DNA of 64,000 nucleotides from Chloroflexota bacterium (GTDB lineage Bacteria > Chloroflexota > Dehalococcoidia > FW602-bin16): the NCBI GenBank assembly GCA_004297765.1, contig SCTZ01000173.1:21883-85882 (forward strand), read 5' to 3'. The translations under genes were made by a program, and so were the position numbers. This document shows, piece by piece, positions 50,040 through 57,194 of this stretch. Each line of letters starts with the position of its first letter. Positions within the stretch are counted from its first letter, which is position 1. Under the pieces are notes generated by a model. It ran no database searches and was not told the DNA's origin. It worked only from the letters and a program-made list of their open reading frames with translations.

Positions 50040-50987
50040 ATGCTTGCTGTTGTGGTAGATCATGCGGCCCCTAATCATCTGGCGCTGCGAGACGTAGCGC
50101 CACCCTCGCCGGCCCCGTCTGAGGCTCTGGTGCGCGCTGCAGCGTTCTCGCTCAACCGTGGCGAGATACAACGAGCAATGAACGCGAAGGCGGAGAGCAG
50201 ACCGGGTTGGGACATCGCCGGGACGGTGGAGAAGGCGGCCGCCGATGGGTCCGGACCAGCTGTAGGCACGCGGGTCGTGGGTCTGGCGGCCATACGTGCC
50301 TGGGCCGAGCTGGTCGCCGTCCCAACCGATGCTCTCGCCACATTACCTGTCGACGTCTCTTTCACCCAGGCGGCAACGCTCCCTGTCGCGGGGCTTACAG
50401 CTCTCCACGCTGTGGAACGGGCGACGGGACTAATCGGCCGCAAAGTGCTAGTGACGGGTGCTTCGGGTGGTGTAGGACTCTTCGCCTGCCAGCTCGCCCA
50501 TCTGGCAGGCGCTCGTGTGGCGGGCTTAGTGCGCGATGCCAAGCACGCCGCAATGGTTGAAGGGGCTGGCGCTGAGCGAGCTATCATCAGCATCGACGGC
50601 ACCGCCGCCAAGGACTTTGGTCCTTACCGGCTGATTGTGGAGTCGGTCGGCAGTGGGGTATTGGAAAACGTGGTGGGAATGCTCGCGCCGGATGGAGTCT
50701 GCGTCTCGTTTGGCGCGACCGCTGGAGCGGATATCCCTTATAACTTATGGTCGCTGATCGGGACGGGAGGCGCAAGCCTCTACGGTCTAGGGATATTCAA
50801 CGCGTTAAAGCGCGAGTCCGCCGCCATCGGCTTGGAGCGCTTGGTTTATCTTGTGGCCACACAGCGCTTGCGTCCTCATGTGGCTGTCGAGGCATCCTGG
50901 ACAGAGGTGGGCCAAGTAGCGCAGCAGCTTCTGGATCGGCGCATGGCGGGTAAGGCTGTCCTGCGCATTGACTCCCACGACCAATAG
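50040..50987 (+). CDS. Medium-chain (quinone reductase-type) oxidoreductase
   Basis: 315 residues. GroES-like N-terminal domain (LRDVAPPSPAPSEALVRAAAFSLNRGEI) without zinc-binding Cys, Rossmann domain with VLVTGASGGVGLFACQLAHLAGARVAGLVRD. NAD(P)H-dependent enoyl or quinone reductase subtype. C-terminus ASWTEVGQVAQQLLDRRMAGKAVLRI; a fragment with the same ending is found at 53066-53239. Last intact gene of the main cluster before the IS630 element. Confidence 0.85.
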   Translation: MLAVVVDHAAPNHLALRDVAPPSPAPSEALVRAAAFSLNRGEIQRAMNAKAESRPGWDIAGTVEKAAADGSGPAVGTRVVGLAAIRAWAELVAVPTDALATLPVDVSFTQAATLPVAGLTALHAVERATGLIGRKVLVTGASGGVGLFACQLAHLAGARVAGLVRDAKHAAMVEGAGAERAIISIDGTAAKDFGPYRLIVESVGSGVLENVVGMLAPDGVCVSFGATAGADIPYNLWSLIGTGGASLYGLGIFNALKRESAAIGLERLVYLVATQRLRPHVAVEASWTEVGQVAQQLLDRRMAGKAVLRIDSHDQ

Positions 50988-51029
50988 AAATGGACGCGGG
51001 TTCCATGCATGTCTGCCGGCCAAACATCC

Positions 51030-51184
51030 TAACTGGTGGATCCACCAAGTCCCTTACGTTTTCGTAGCGGCGGACGGCTCTGTCCGCCGGGGGGTGGGGT
51101 AGGGCGCGCCCCCGCCCCACCCCCCGGGCTGACACGGCGGTCCGCCGCTACGGATGTCGCTTAGACTTGGCGGATGCACCACTA
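51030..51184. mobile_element. 155-bp MITE-like element
   Basis: Ends TAACTGGTGGATCCACCAAGTC and, read inward from the right, TTAGTGGTGCATCCGCCAAGTC. Inner perfect 13-bp arms CGTAGCGGCGGAC (51063-51075) and its complement (51140-51152). No coding. TA borders and TTAGTG ends suggest an IS630-superfamily derivative. The adjoining IS630 copy begins at its terminal TA (51183). Confidence 0.65.
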
Positions 51185-51197
51185 ACTGCATTGTTCC

Positions 51198-51795
51198 TCA
51201 AATCCGATAGACATAGGTGCGTTTGAAATGTCGCTTTGGTCTAGGTGTGCGACCCCACAGGAACGGTGTGGGATGCCGGTCCCAGTCGTCCACCCCCGCA
51301 TGGAGGGCGGCGGCAAGCCCCCCCGTGTCTCGCAAGTTCCGTCCGGCCAACGAGCGCTGCCGCAGAATCTTCCAGAACCCTTCAAGCAGATTCAACCAGG
51401 CCGCCTTCTTGGGCATGGGCACGAAGTGAAAGCGTTGATGCCCCCAGTTCCACAGCATCGTCGCCAGCGTCCAGTGCAGGGACAAGGGGTCCATGATCAG
51501 GTACACCTCCCCCTCGGGCACGAAGCTCTCCAGCCCATCCAGGAAGTGCAGCCACGAGACCGTATCCCGCACCTCGGCTGTCTCGATAAACACTCTGCCT
51601 TCTCGATGGGCGAGCGCCCCATAGACCCACAGCGTGCCGTGACGCCCGTAGTCGGGGGTGAAGTGCGGGCGATGCCCGTCCGCCGACCAGGACGGTCCCG
51701 GATAGGCCTTGGCCGCCACGGGACCCAGTTCATCGAGATCTACGACCGTACTGCCGGCTGGTGGGGCGACATAGAGCCCGACGATGGCCCCCTTT
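51198..51795 (-). CDS. IS630 transposase, DDE catalytic part (second frame)
   Basis: The frame resumes after the shift as AIVGLYVAPPAGSTVVDLDELGPVAAK..., then SADGHRPHF, MDPLSLH, FHFVPMPKKAAWLNLLEGFWKILRQ, and ends near FKRTYVYRI. This is the DDE integrase-like domain; acidic residues fall in VVDLDE, LIMDPLSLH and LLEGFW. The expected Asn after the second Asp is P-L-S here, so activity is uncertain. Joined to the first frame by a -1 shift at the A6G5 run. Confidence 0.75.
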
Positions 51796-52288
51796 TTTCC
51801 GCGAACTGGGGGTCGTCGCTATTCAGCCAGGTGCGCGGCTTCTGCCACTTGACGTGCTCCGCTTTCAGGATGCGCCGGATCTGGCTGCGCTTGATGGGCA
51901 CCCCGTCCTTGTTTAGCTCCTCCTCCAGCCGGTCGAGGGTCCAGTGGCAGGTCGGGGGCACCTCCCCGTTCTCCGGCTTGGGCGGGACGCCGCGGGCCCG
52001 GCCGATGACCCGGCTACGCACGTCCTCATCGAATATCCGCGGGCGACCGGAGCGCGGCGCATCCTCCAGACCGGCCAGCCCGATCGCATTGAACCGTGTC
52101 ACCCAGAGCCGGACCGTCGCCGGAATGAGATCCAGCCGCTGGGCGATCGCCGGTACGGTCATCCCATCAGCGGACAACTTGATGATCCAGGCTCGCTCGA
52201 TCAGCCGCAGCGGGGCTGACTGCGAGCGGGTAAGCCGCTCGATCTTGGTTTGCTCGTCGGCCGTCAGTTCGCGCACATACAGAGCCAT
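51740..52288 (-). CDS. IS630 transposase, N-terminal DNA-binding part
   Basis: From ATG 52288 (AGGAGGTG 5 bases upstream): MALYVRELTADEQTKIERLTRS, helix-turn-helix PLRLIERAWIIKLSADGMTVPAIAQRLDLIPATVRLWVTRFN, second HTH with TLDRLEEELNKDGVPIKRSQIRRILK. It ends 18 residues past the shift site in non-family sequence, so alone it encodes only the DNA-binding half. Confidence 0.8.
   Translation of the reverse strand: MALYVRELTADEQTKIERLTRSQSAPLRLIERAWIIKLSADGMTVPAIAQRLDLIPATVRLWVTRFNAIGLAGLEDAPRSGRPRIFDEDVRSRVIGRARGVPPKPENGEVPPTCHWTLDRLEEELNKDGVPIKRSQIRRILKAEHVKWQKPRTWLNSDDPQFAEKRGPSSGSMSPHQPAVRS
51788..51798 (-). other. Probable -1 frameshift or slippage site in IS630
   Basis: The minus strand has A6 then G5 (GCGGAAAAAAGGGGGCC). 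Reading GAA AAA then stepping back one base gives AAG GGG GCC ATC, joining both transposase frames without loss. Polymerase slippage on the run or ribosomal -1 shifting could do this. Confidence 0.6.
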
Positions 52289-52373
52289 CACGGTCACCTC
52301 CTGCCATGACGGCCCGCAAGAGGTGTGCCTCACTTGCGGAACGACGCACTAACTGCGGAGGACGACAAGTACT

Positions 52374-53066
52374 TTGGAAAAGGTATTTGTGTTTCTGCGC
52401 CGTCCCTTGGGAGTAGGTCTCGAAGACTTTCGCCGCATTTACCTAGAGGACCACGCTAACCAAGTCTTAGAGCAGCCTGGAGTTCAGGGCTACGTGGCGA
52501 ACTTGACCGAAGAGATCCCACAGGCTTTGACCCAGGCTGGCTTTGGCAATCCAGGCACTGGTGTCGATGCCGTGGACGAACTGTGGTGCGCCCCAGAGCA
52601 GATCCCACTCGATGTATATGCTGGCAACGGTGTGCTGGTAGGGGCTTACCGGGTGAACGAAAGAGTGATGCGTGGCTATCAGACTACTTGGCCGGTCGGC
52701 CAGCGTTCTCCGTGGCTTAAGCGAATCGCGCTCCTACGTCGTGCCGACAGAATGAGTCATGAGGAATTCGGTGATTACTGGAGCGATCAACACGCTCCGC
52801 TGGCCCTAGTGACCCACCGCATGATTCAATACGTTCAGAATCTCATAACGAGTAGCCTCACGATTGAGTCGTCTCAGTGGGACGGCATCGTACAGACTTA
52901 CTTCTGGAGCGTCGACGATTTTGTGAAGGGTTTCTTTCCTCACCCTGAGGACAGGGAGGTCATCATGACGGACGTCCGCAAGTTCGTCTCAGACTGGGAG
53001 CAACAGACTACTGCTTGGCATCTCGGTGAGTATATCATGCGCCCTTTAGGGGCACTGCGAGCCTGA
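52374..53066 (+). CDS. Tandem EthD-domain protein
   Basis: 230 residues with two ferredoxin-like alpha/beta modules: VFVFLRRPLGVGLEDFRRIYLEDHANQVL (1-100) and LKRIALLRRADRMSHEEFGDYWSDQHAPLAL (about 120-225), the EthD/ABM-like fold. Members form dimers and act in ether degradation or polyketide chemistry. TTG start, GGAGGA 11 bases upstream. The IS630 end is only 22 bases away, so the native start or promoter may have been lost. Its stop overlaps an ATG (TGATG) of a decayed reductase gene. Confidence 0.75.
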   Translation: MEKVFVFLRRPLGVGLEDFRRIYLEDHANQVLEQPGVQGYVANLTEEIPQALTQAGFGNPGTGVDAVDELWCAPEQIPLDVYAGNGVLVGAYRVNERVMRGYQTTWPVGQRSPWLKRIALLRRADRMSHEEFGDYWSDQHAPLALVTHRMIQYVQNLITSSLTIESSQWDGIVQTYFWSVDDFVKGFFPHPEDREVIMTDVRKFVSDWEQQTTAWHLGEYIMRPLGALRA

Positions 53067-53239
53067 TGGCATCCAAAGAGGAGCGTTGGACGGGAATTGA
53101 CTCAGTTGTGCGGCTTTTTCTTGACCGGCGCATTGTCGACAGGGCTGTCTTGCGTATGGAATCGAAACATGGGCAGCTGCGGCACCAAGGGTGTCCGAGT
53201 CCCTGGCACCGCTGCGCGACCCAAAGCACGACCTCGTGA
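53066..53239 (+). pseudogene. Remnant of a quinone reductase-type gene
   Basis: 57-codon frame whose ERWTGIDSVVRLFLDRRIVDRAVLRMES parallels ASWTEVGQVAQQLLDRRMAGKAVLRIDS at the end of the 50040-50987 protein. Only the last 30 or so residues of the family remain, then unrelated sequence. Start overlaps the EthD stop. A deletion scar from which most of a paralogous gene was lost. Confidence 0.6.
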
Positions 53240-53418
53240 TCGCCAAGCGGCTCTACTGCCTACGCTGTGAGCGCAGCTTCCGCGTCTACTCATTTGGCGT
53301 CACGCGGGCAAAGCAGCCGCAGACCCTGCGCGGGCTGAGCGTCTTCCTCTATGCCTTGGGCCTCAGCTATGAAGGGAATGCCGATCTGCTGCAGTCCGTC
53401 GGACTTATCGGGCGCTGA
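53191..53418 (+). pseudogene. Transposase N-terminal fragment
   Basis: A 75-residue frame with RLYCLRCERSFRVYSFGVTRAKQPQTLRGLSVFLYALGLSYEGNADLLQ, resembling the zinc-ribbon/HTH N-terminus of a transposase with YRCxxCxxxF(T/R)VYP motif. No DDE domain follows. It overlaps the reductase remnant in another frame and is cut at 53418. Confidence 0.6.
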
Positions 53419-53464
53419 CCAGGCGCACACCCGGCTTGACCGTTATTCTACAGAACGGGCAAAC

Positions 53465-53593
53465 TATCGTCTACGGGGATTGTTCCTGCCCACATTTTGC
53501 CCACGGATTGCCCACGAAGGAGCAACATGAGTAGGGATTGACGGGGATACTGGCAGGCTCATTTGCCGCATCAGGACGCCAAACTAGGGATGG
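53465..53593 (-). pseudogene. Third integrase-tail relic
   Basis: The frame reads PSLVWRPDAANEPASIPV ... CCSSWAIRGQNVGRNNPRRR*, aligning with the relic at 13718-13819 over its whole length. The nucleotide match between the two spans about 100 bases. It abuts the right attachment repeat. Confidence 0.45.
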
Positions 53594-53626
53594 GCAGGGA
53601 CGGGCACGGACCGCCCGGCGAGAATA

Positions 53627-53668
53627 TACACACAGAAGGACGGTAGTTCGAGCCTCTCATCGCCCACC
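53627..53668 (+). repeat. Probable attachment-site repeat (right)
   Basis: Starts TACACACAGAAGG and ends CTCATCGCCCACC, matching 38 of 42 bases of the tRNA-Val(TAC) 3' half at 12221-12262 in the same orientation. The sequence just after also keeps GACGCCACA as downstream of the tRNA. The 5' half of the tRNA is absent. Confidence 0.7.
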
Positions 53669-54007
53669 TGTTTTTCCCGTTTGGACGCCACAAACTCTGG
53701 ATTGGCATCGCTTTCGTCTCCTCCCCAGCCCACTATTCCTTCACCTTGTACAGATCAGAGGAGGGCGAACCGGGGCCGGGCGATGTGGTTGTCAAGTTGC
53801 CTTGACCGCTGCTCGTTACCGCTCGCGAGGCTGAAGCTGAGTTCGGCAGACTTCGTCCATCTCCGGTTGCCGCCTACCCTAGCTTGTGGTATGATTGGGA
53901 ATAATAGATGAACTCCAAATCCTGTATTACAGTTCTTGCTTGCAGTTACCCCTCTCTGTGTCAGGAACCGTCGACCGCTGCAGAAGCGTTCTTGGAGGTT
54001 GAATGCG

Positions 54008-54400
54008 ATGGCCTCATGGGGCTTTCTGACAAACCACGGGCTGGTGCTCACCTACCTTGGTCGTTACCCGGACAGCACCGGCTTGGCGATTGCTCAGGCA
54101 GTAGGAATCACTGAACGAGCGGCCCGCAAGATCGTGGCGGATCTACTAGCGGAAGGCTATATCGAGCGGGAGAAAGTCGGCCGCCGCAACCGATACCGGC
54201 TGAACACTGCGGCGAGGTTGCCCTATCCGGGCGAACGCACGGTCACGGTGGGCGAACTGCTTGGCTTGCTGTGGCATGATCGGAACATAGCAGGCATGTC
54301 TGGGGGCGAGATAACCTCGCCACGGCGGCTAAATGAGGATGGAACCCGGGACGGTGCGGCATGCTCGATGCCGAGGCACCAAGCGCAAGGAGCGAAGTGA
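54008..54400 (+). CDS. Winged-helix transcriptional regulator
   Basis: 130 residues. MASWGFLTNHGLVLTYLGRYPDSTGLAIAQAVGITERAARKIVADLLAEGYIEREKVGRRNRYRLN is a MarR/ArsR-like winged helix, with the wing at VGRRNRYRLN. The C-terminal half (VTVGELLGLLWHD ...) carries no recognised ligand domain. GGAGG is 8 bases before the ATG. Coupled by a GTGA overlap to the next small gene. Target unknown. Confidence 0.8.
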   Translation: MASWGFLTNHGLVLTYLGRYPDSTGLAIAQAVGITERAARKIVADLLAEGYIEREKVGRRNRYRLNTAARLPYPGERTVTVGELLGLLWHDRNIAGMSGGEITSPRRLNEDGTRDGAACSMPRHQAQGAK

Positions 54401-54594
54401 TACTCATGGTCAAGAAACGCGTTCGTATCGATGTGACTAGCCAGCAACTCGGTAGACTCCGTCAGGAGGTCCTCTGCAATCAGCAGATGTCCGCGGAGCA
54501 ACGCCGCAAGGCGCTTAGGCGAACCTTGCCTATTCCCGCTGATGGCGGCCGCGTCGATCTGTACTGCGATGGGACCTACCTGGGAGCGGTATAG
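54397..54594 (+). CDS. Small basic hypothetical protein
   Basis: 65 residues from GTG 54397, which overlaps the regulator's stop (GTGA) with AAGGAG 4 bases before it. MVKKRVRIDVTSQQLGRLRQEVLCNQQMSAEQRRKALRRTLP then a strand-rich tail GGRVDLYCDGTYLGAV. No family recognised. Coupling implies cotranscription with the winged-helix gene; could be an antidote-like or regulatory partner. Confidence 0.55.
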   Translation: MILMVKKRVRIDVTSQQLGRLRQEVLCNQQMSAEQRRKALRRTLPIPADGGRVDLYCDGTYLGAV

Positions 54595-54766
54595 CGGGTC
54601 TTCGACGGGGACCTGCTGGAGGAGAAAGATGAGCAAGCAACTGGAACTGGCAGCCGAAGAGAGAGTTGTGCGTTGACCCATTGTCGCTGAGGGTGATGTA
54701 GGCTTGTCGCCACCGGCTCCACGGGTTAGGTGCCGCAAGCAGTAGAATAGAGGGTGGTAATAGACC

Positions 54767-55612
54767 ATGCTGATGAATCACGTCGCCAGGTCCGCAAGTT
54801 CGCGCTATCCAACACACTGGGCAGAAGAAGCCATTGCGCTGGCGATGGAGAATCGCTGGGCAGCAGCCATGGCAGCGAACAAGCGTATTCTCGACGTCGC
54901 GCCCGACGACGTCGGTGCGCTCAATCGTCTTGGCCGCGCCTCGATGGAGCTGGGACAGTACGAAGAGGCCAGGGAGTTTTACGCGAAAACGCTTGCGCTT
55001 TCGCCATCGAACACCATCGCCCAGAAGAACCTGGCGCGGGTAGAGGCTTTGCAGGCAGAAGCGATCCCCAGGGCAACGGTCGCGGCAATCGAGCCACGGA
55101 TGTTTCTTGCCGAGCCGGGCAAGGCCGTGGTCGCCTCGATCAAGTCTAGCGGTAAGGCAGCGGCACTGGTGAAAGTTGCTGTCGGCGAGCAGGTCGACCT
55201 TGTCGTCGACGGCCGTGCGCTATGGGTCCGCGATGCGCGTGGGACGGTCCTGGGAGCATTGGAGCAGCGGCTGGCTCGTCGAATCATCGAGTTGATGGAG
55301 GGCGGGAACCGCTACGACGCCGCGCTGGCCTCGGCCAGTGATGACGACGCGCGGGTCATCATCCGCGAAACATACCAGGATCCCAGTCAGTTGGGAAAGG
55401 TGTCCTTCCCCGCGATGGGAGCGACAGTGCGGCACGACGATCTCCAGGACGGGCTCCTCAGCGGCGACTCGGACGAAGAAGAGGAGGAGGTCGGCGACCC
55501 GGCAGTAGAGATTGAAGAGACCACTCTCAGCGCAGAAGAGGAGGAGGCATCGAGAAGGTCTCTCGATGAGCCGTTCTTCGCGGAACCCGAGTTAGGGCGG
55601 TCCCGATCGTAG
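54767..55612 (+). CDS. TPR-containing protein with acidic tail
   Basis: 281 residues. Two TPR-like repeats (WAEEAIALAMENRWAAAMAANKRILDVAPDDVGALNRLGRASMELGQYEEAREFYAKTLALSPSNTIAQKNLARVEAL) span 20-95. Residues about 105-200 form a compact domain (KAVVASIKSSGKAAALVKVAVGEQVDLVVDGRALWV). The C-terminus is highly acidic (DEEEEEVGDP ... EEEEASRR). Probably a protein-interaction scaffold. No signal peptide. Starts at ATG 54767 with a weak ribosome site; another Met lies 2 residues in. Confidence 0.75.
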   Translation: MLMNHVARSASSRYPTHWAEEAIALAMENRWAAAMAANKRILDVAPDDVGALNRLGRASMELGQYEEAREFYAKTLALSPSNTIAQKNLARVEALQAEAIPRATVAAIEPRMFLAEPGKAVVASIKSSGKAAALVKVAVGEQVDLVVDGRALWVRDARGTVLGALEQRLARRIIELMEGGNRYDAALASASDDDARVIIRETYQDPSQLGKVSFPAMGATVRHDDLQDGLLSGDSDEEEEEVGDPAVEIEETTLSAEEEEASRRSLDEPFFAEPELGRSRS

Positions 55613-55771
55613 GGACCGGTGGCTCCTGCCAACGTGCGCCCATGAAGTTGCACGCAGAGTACGAGCGATAGAACCGGATGGCGCGCAACTGTCGGGTTTC
55701 TATGGAATGAAACTCGAATCCGCCCCTTTGGGACCTCGGCGCCGACAGCGCTCGGAGGGCCAGCGCTCGCT

Positions 55772-56158
55772 TTAACCCCCGTGGTGATGCTTCTCGTAGG
55801 CGAGGGCTTCCGCCTTGTTCTTGTGGACCGTGTGGTCGGGATGGTTCGGCGGCGAGTAGATCGTGTACAGCTTCAAGGGCTCACTGCCCGAGGCGTTGAC
55901 GATGTTGTGCTCTGTCCCGGCCGGGATGACAATCGCCGATCCGTCCTCCAGGTCGTGCTCTTCGCCGCTCAGGATGGCCTTCCCCTTTCCGGACTCGACG
56001 CGGATGAACTGATCGACCTGGGGGTGGGTCTCCATGCCGATATCCTCACCCGGTGCGATCGACATTACGACCAATTGACTGTGCGGTCCCGTGAACAGGA
56101 CTTCGCGGAAGTACCCGTTCTCCAGCGATCTCTTTTCGATGTTGGTCACGTATCCAGC
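55772..56158 (-). CDS. Cupin-domain protein
   Basis: 128 residues. Cupin motif 1 GEDIGMETHPQVDQFIRVESGKG (H-x-H region altered to ETHPQVD) and motif 2 DGSAIVIPAGTEHNIVNAS. Typical single-domain beta-barrel; metal ligands would be His in THPQ, Glu/Asp and His in GTEH. The C-terminal HHHGG is extra. ATG at 56158 with AGGAGG 6 bases upstream is preferred to 56185. Function unclear; it may bind a sugar or act as a small-molecule isomerase. Confidence 0.85.
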   Translation of the reverse strand, partial: AGYVTNIEKRSLENGYFREVLFTGPHSQLVVMSIAPGEDIGMETHPQVDQFIRVESGKGKAILSGEEHDLEDGSAIVIPAGTEHNIVNASGSEPLKLYTIYSPPNHPDHTVHKNKAEALAYEKHHHGG

Positions 56159-56575
56159 CATCAAGATCCTCCTGCTTTCCTTCATGAAGAAGCGACCTCA
56201 GCCGGCCACCTCCGGTCTTCCGCGATACATGCGTACCCAATTTTCTTGATCGAGGCGTAGCCTGTCCCGCGGCAAGACTGGTTCCAGCTACCGCAAGATC
56301 GGTTCCAGCCTAGGACGGGCACGGTGTCATCAGGTCAAAATGTTTACGCATACGGTTACGCTTCTGTTCACGTCTCTGTCACGCATGCCATCTACACTGG
56401 GGACACAGAAATAAAGCAGGAGGTATCTGGGCGGAGCGATCAGCGAACGACAGCAGCGCCCTGTACTGGATCCCGGACCTGCGCTGAGTCCAAAGCACAA
56501 AGTCGTGACAGACAACGCCTCGCCAATCTGATTCATGACGCGGGGCCTTGGACTCGCTAGAAGGGAACTACGATC
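56159..56575. other. Intergenic region between divergent genes
   Basis: About 417 bases separating the cupin and the secreted protein. It holds an imperfect tandem repeat GCAAGA(CT/TC)GGTTCCAGC(T/C) at 56272-56290 and 56293-56312. The divergent promoters must lie here, but no good -35/-10 pair is seen. Confidence 0.4.
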
Positions 56576-57007
56576 ATGTGGCTCACCAAACTCGTACTCG
56601 TAAGCACGTTAGCTCTTTCTGCCCTATCATGGGGACCAGCACCCAGTTCCGTCGATGCACGGGATGGGGCCATCGTCAGTCTGGTCGAGACCGAGGCAAC
56701 ACCGTCCAACGTCGAGCAGCGTCACGTGTTGACCATCGGGACGACTTTCTCCAATAACGGGGGAAGGTTGGATGGCTTGAGTGTGGAGATCGACGTTCGC
56801 GCGGCCGATGGCACGAGCGTGCTACACGAGAAGCAGACCGGCCTTCGCGTGAGCGCCGGAGACGAGCGGAGCGTGTACTGGGAATGGCGCATACCACAGC
56901 GGGTGTCCGCGGGCAGCTACGTCGTCGGCGTCGACGTTCTCGACAACGACGGTCAGCATGTGCTGGCATCGGATCCAGAGGCGGCTAGCTTTTTTGTCAC
57001 ACAGTGA
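56576..57007 (+). CDS. Secreted Ig-like hypothetical protein
   Basis: 143 residues. Signal peptide MWLTKLVLVSTLALSALSWGPAPSSVDA, then an all-beta domain: TIGTTFSNNGGRLDGLSVEIDVRAADGTSVLHEKQ ... VYWEWRIPQRVSAGSYVVGVDVLDNDG, the pattern of extracytoplasmic bacterial Ig-like folds. No catalytic motif. AAGGGA precedes the ATG. Followed by the hairpin repeat at 57079-57141. Confidence 0.7.
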   Translation: MWLTKLVLVSTLALSALSWGPAPSSVDARDGAIVSLVETEATPSNVEQRHVLTIGTTFSNNGGRLDGLSVEIDVRAADGTSVLHEKQTGLRVSAGDERSVYWEWRIPQRVSAGSYVVGVDVLDNDGQHVLASDPEAASFFVTQ

Positions 57008-57078
57008 GAGCCTTGCATAACTCACATGGCCCCGTGCGTTATATGACACCTGGCCATGACTGGTGACTGACGGTCGGC

Positions 57079-57141
57079 CCTGGGAGCGCGGGCGTCTCGC
57101 CCGCGCGAGACCCGCGCGGGCGTCTCGCCCGCGCTCCCAGG
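57079..57141. repeat. Dispersed hairpin repeat, second copy
   Basis: Arms CCTGGGAGCGCGGGCG (57079-57094) and CGCCCGCGCTCCCAGG (57126-57141). Inside are two direct copies of GCGGGCGTCTCGCCCGC. The termini match the hairpin at 9822-9885. It lies between convergent genes and could act as a bidirectional barrier. Confidence 0.75.
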
Positions 57142-57194
57142 CGGCGCTATCTCACAATCGGACGACGCCCCAGTTATGCAAGGCTCTCCAGGTC

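Larger units (their letters stand above)
51183..52352 (-). mobile_element. IS630-family insertion sequence
   Basis: About 1.17 kb with the transposase in two frames on the minus strand. The right end is GGAACGACGCACTAA (52338-52352), the left end a diverged TAACTGCATTGTTCC (51183-51197), and TA lies at both borders. The same ends are seen at the 18693-18828 MITE. Inserted just before the EthD gene. Confidence 0.8.
53419..54007. other. Right island border and adjoining non-coding DNA
   Basis: Contains the integrase-tail relic (53465-53593), the tRNA-Val-like repeat (53627-53668) and about 340 bases with no supported gene before the winged-helix gene. The short frames here do not match a family or carry ribosome sites. 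Confidence 0.5.

Noticed and set aside
51228..52352. 374-codon plus-strand frame across the IS630 element
   Set aside because: Antisense to the transposase frames, Arg/Pro/Ser-rich shadow with no family match.
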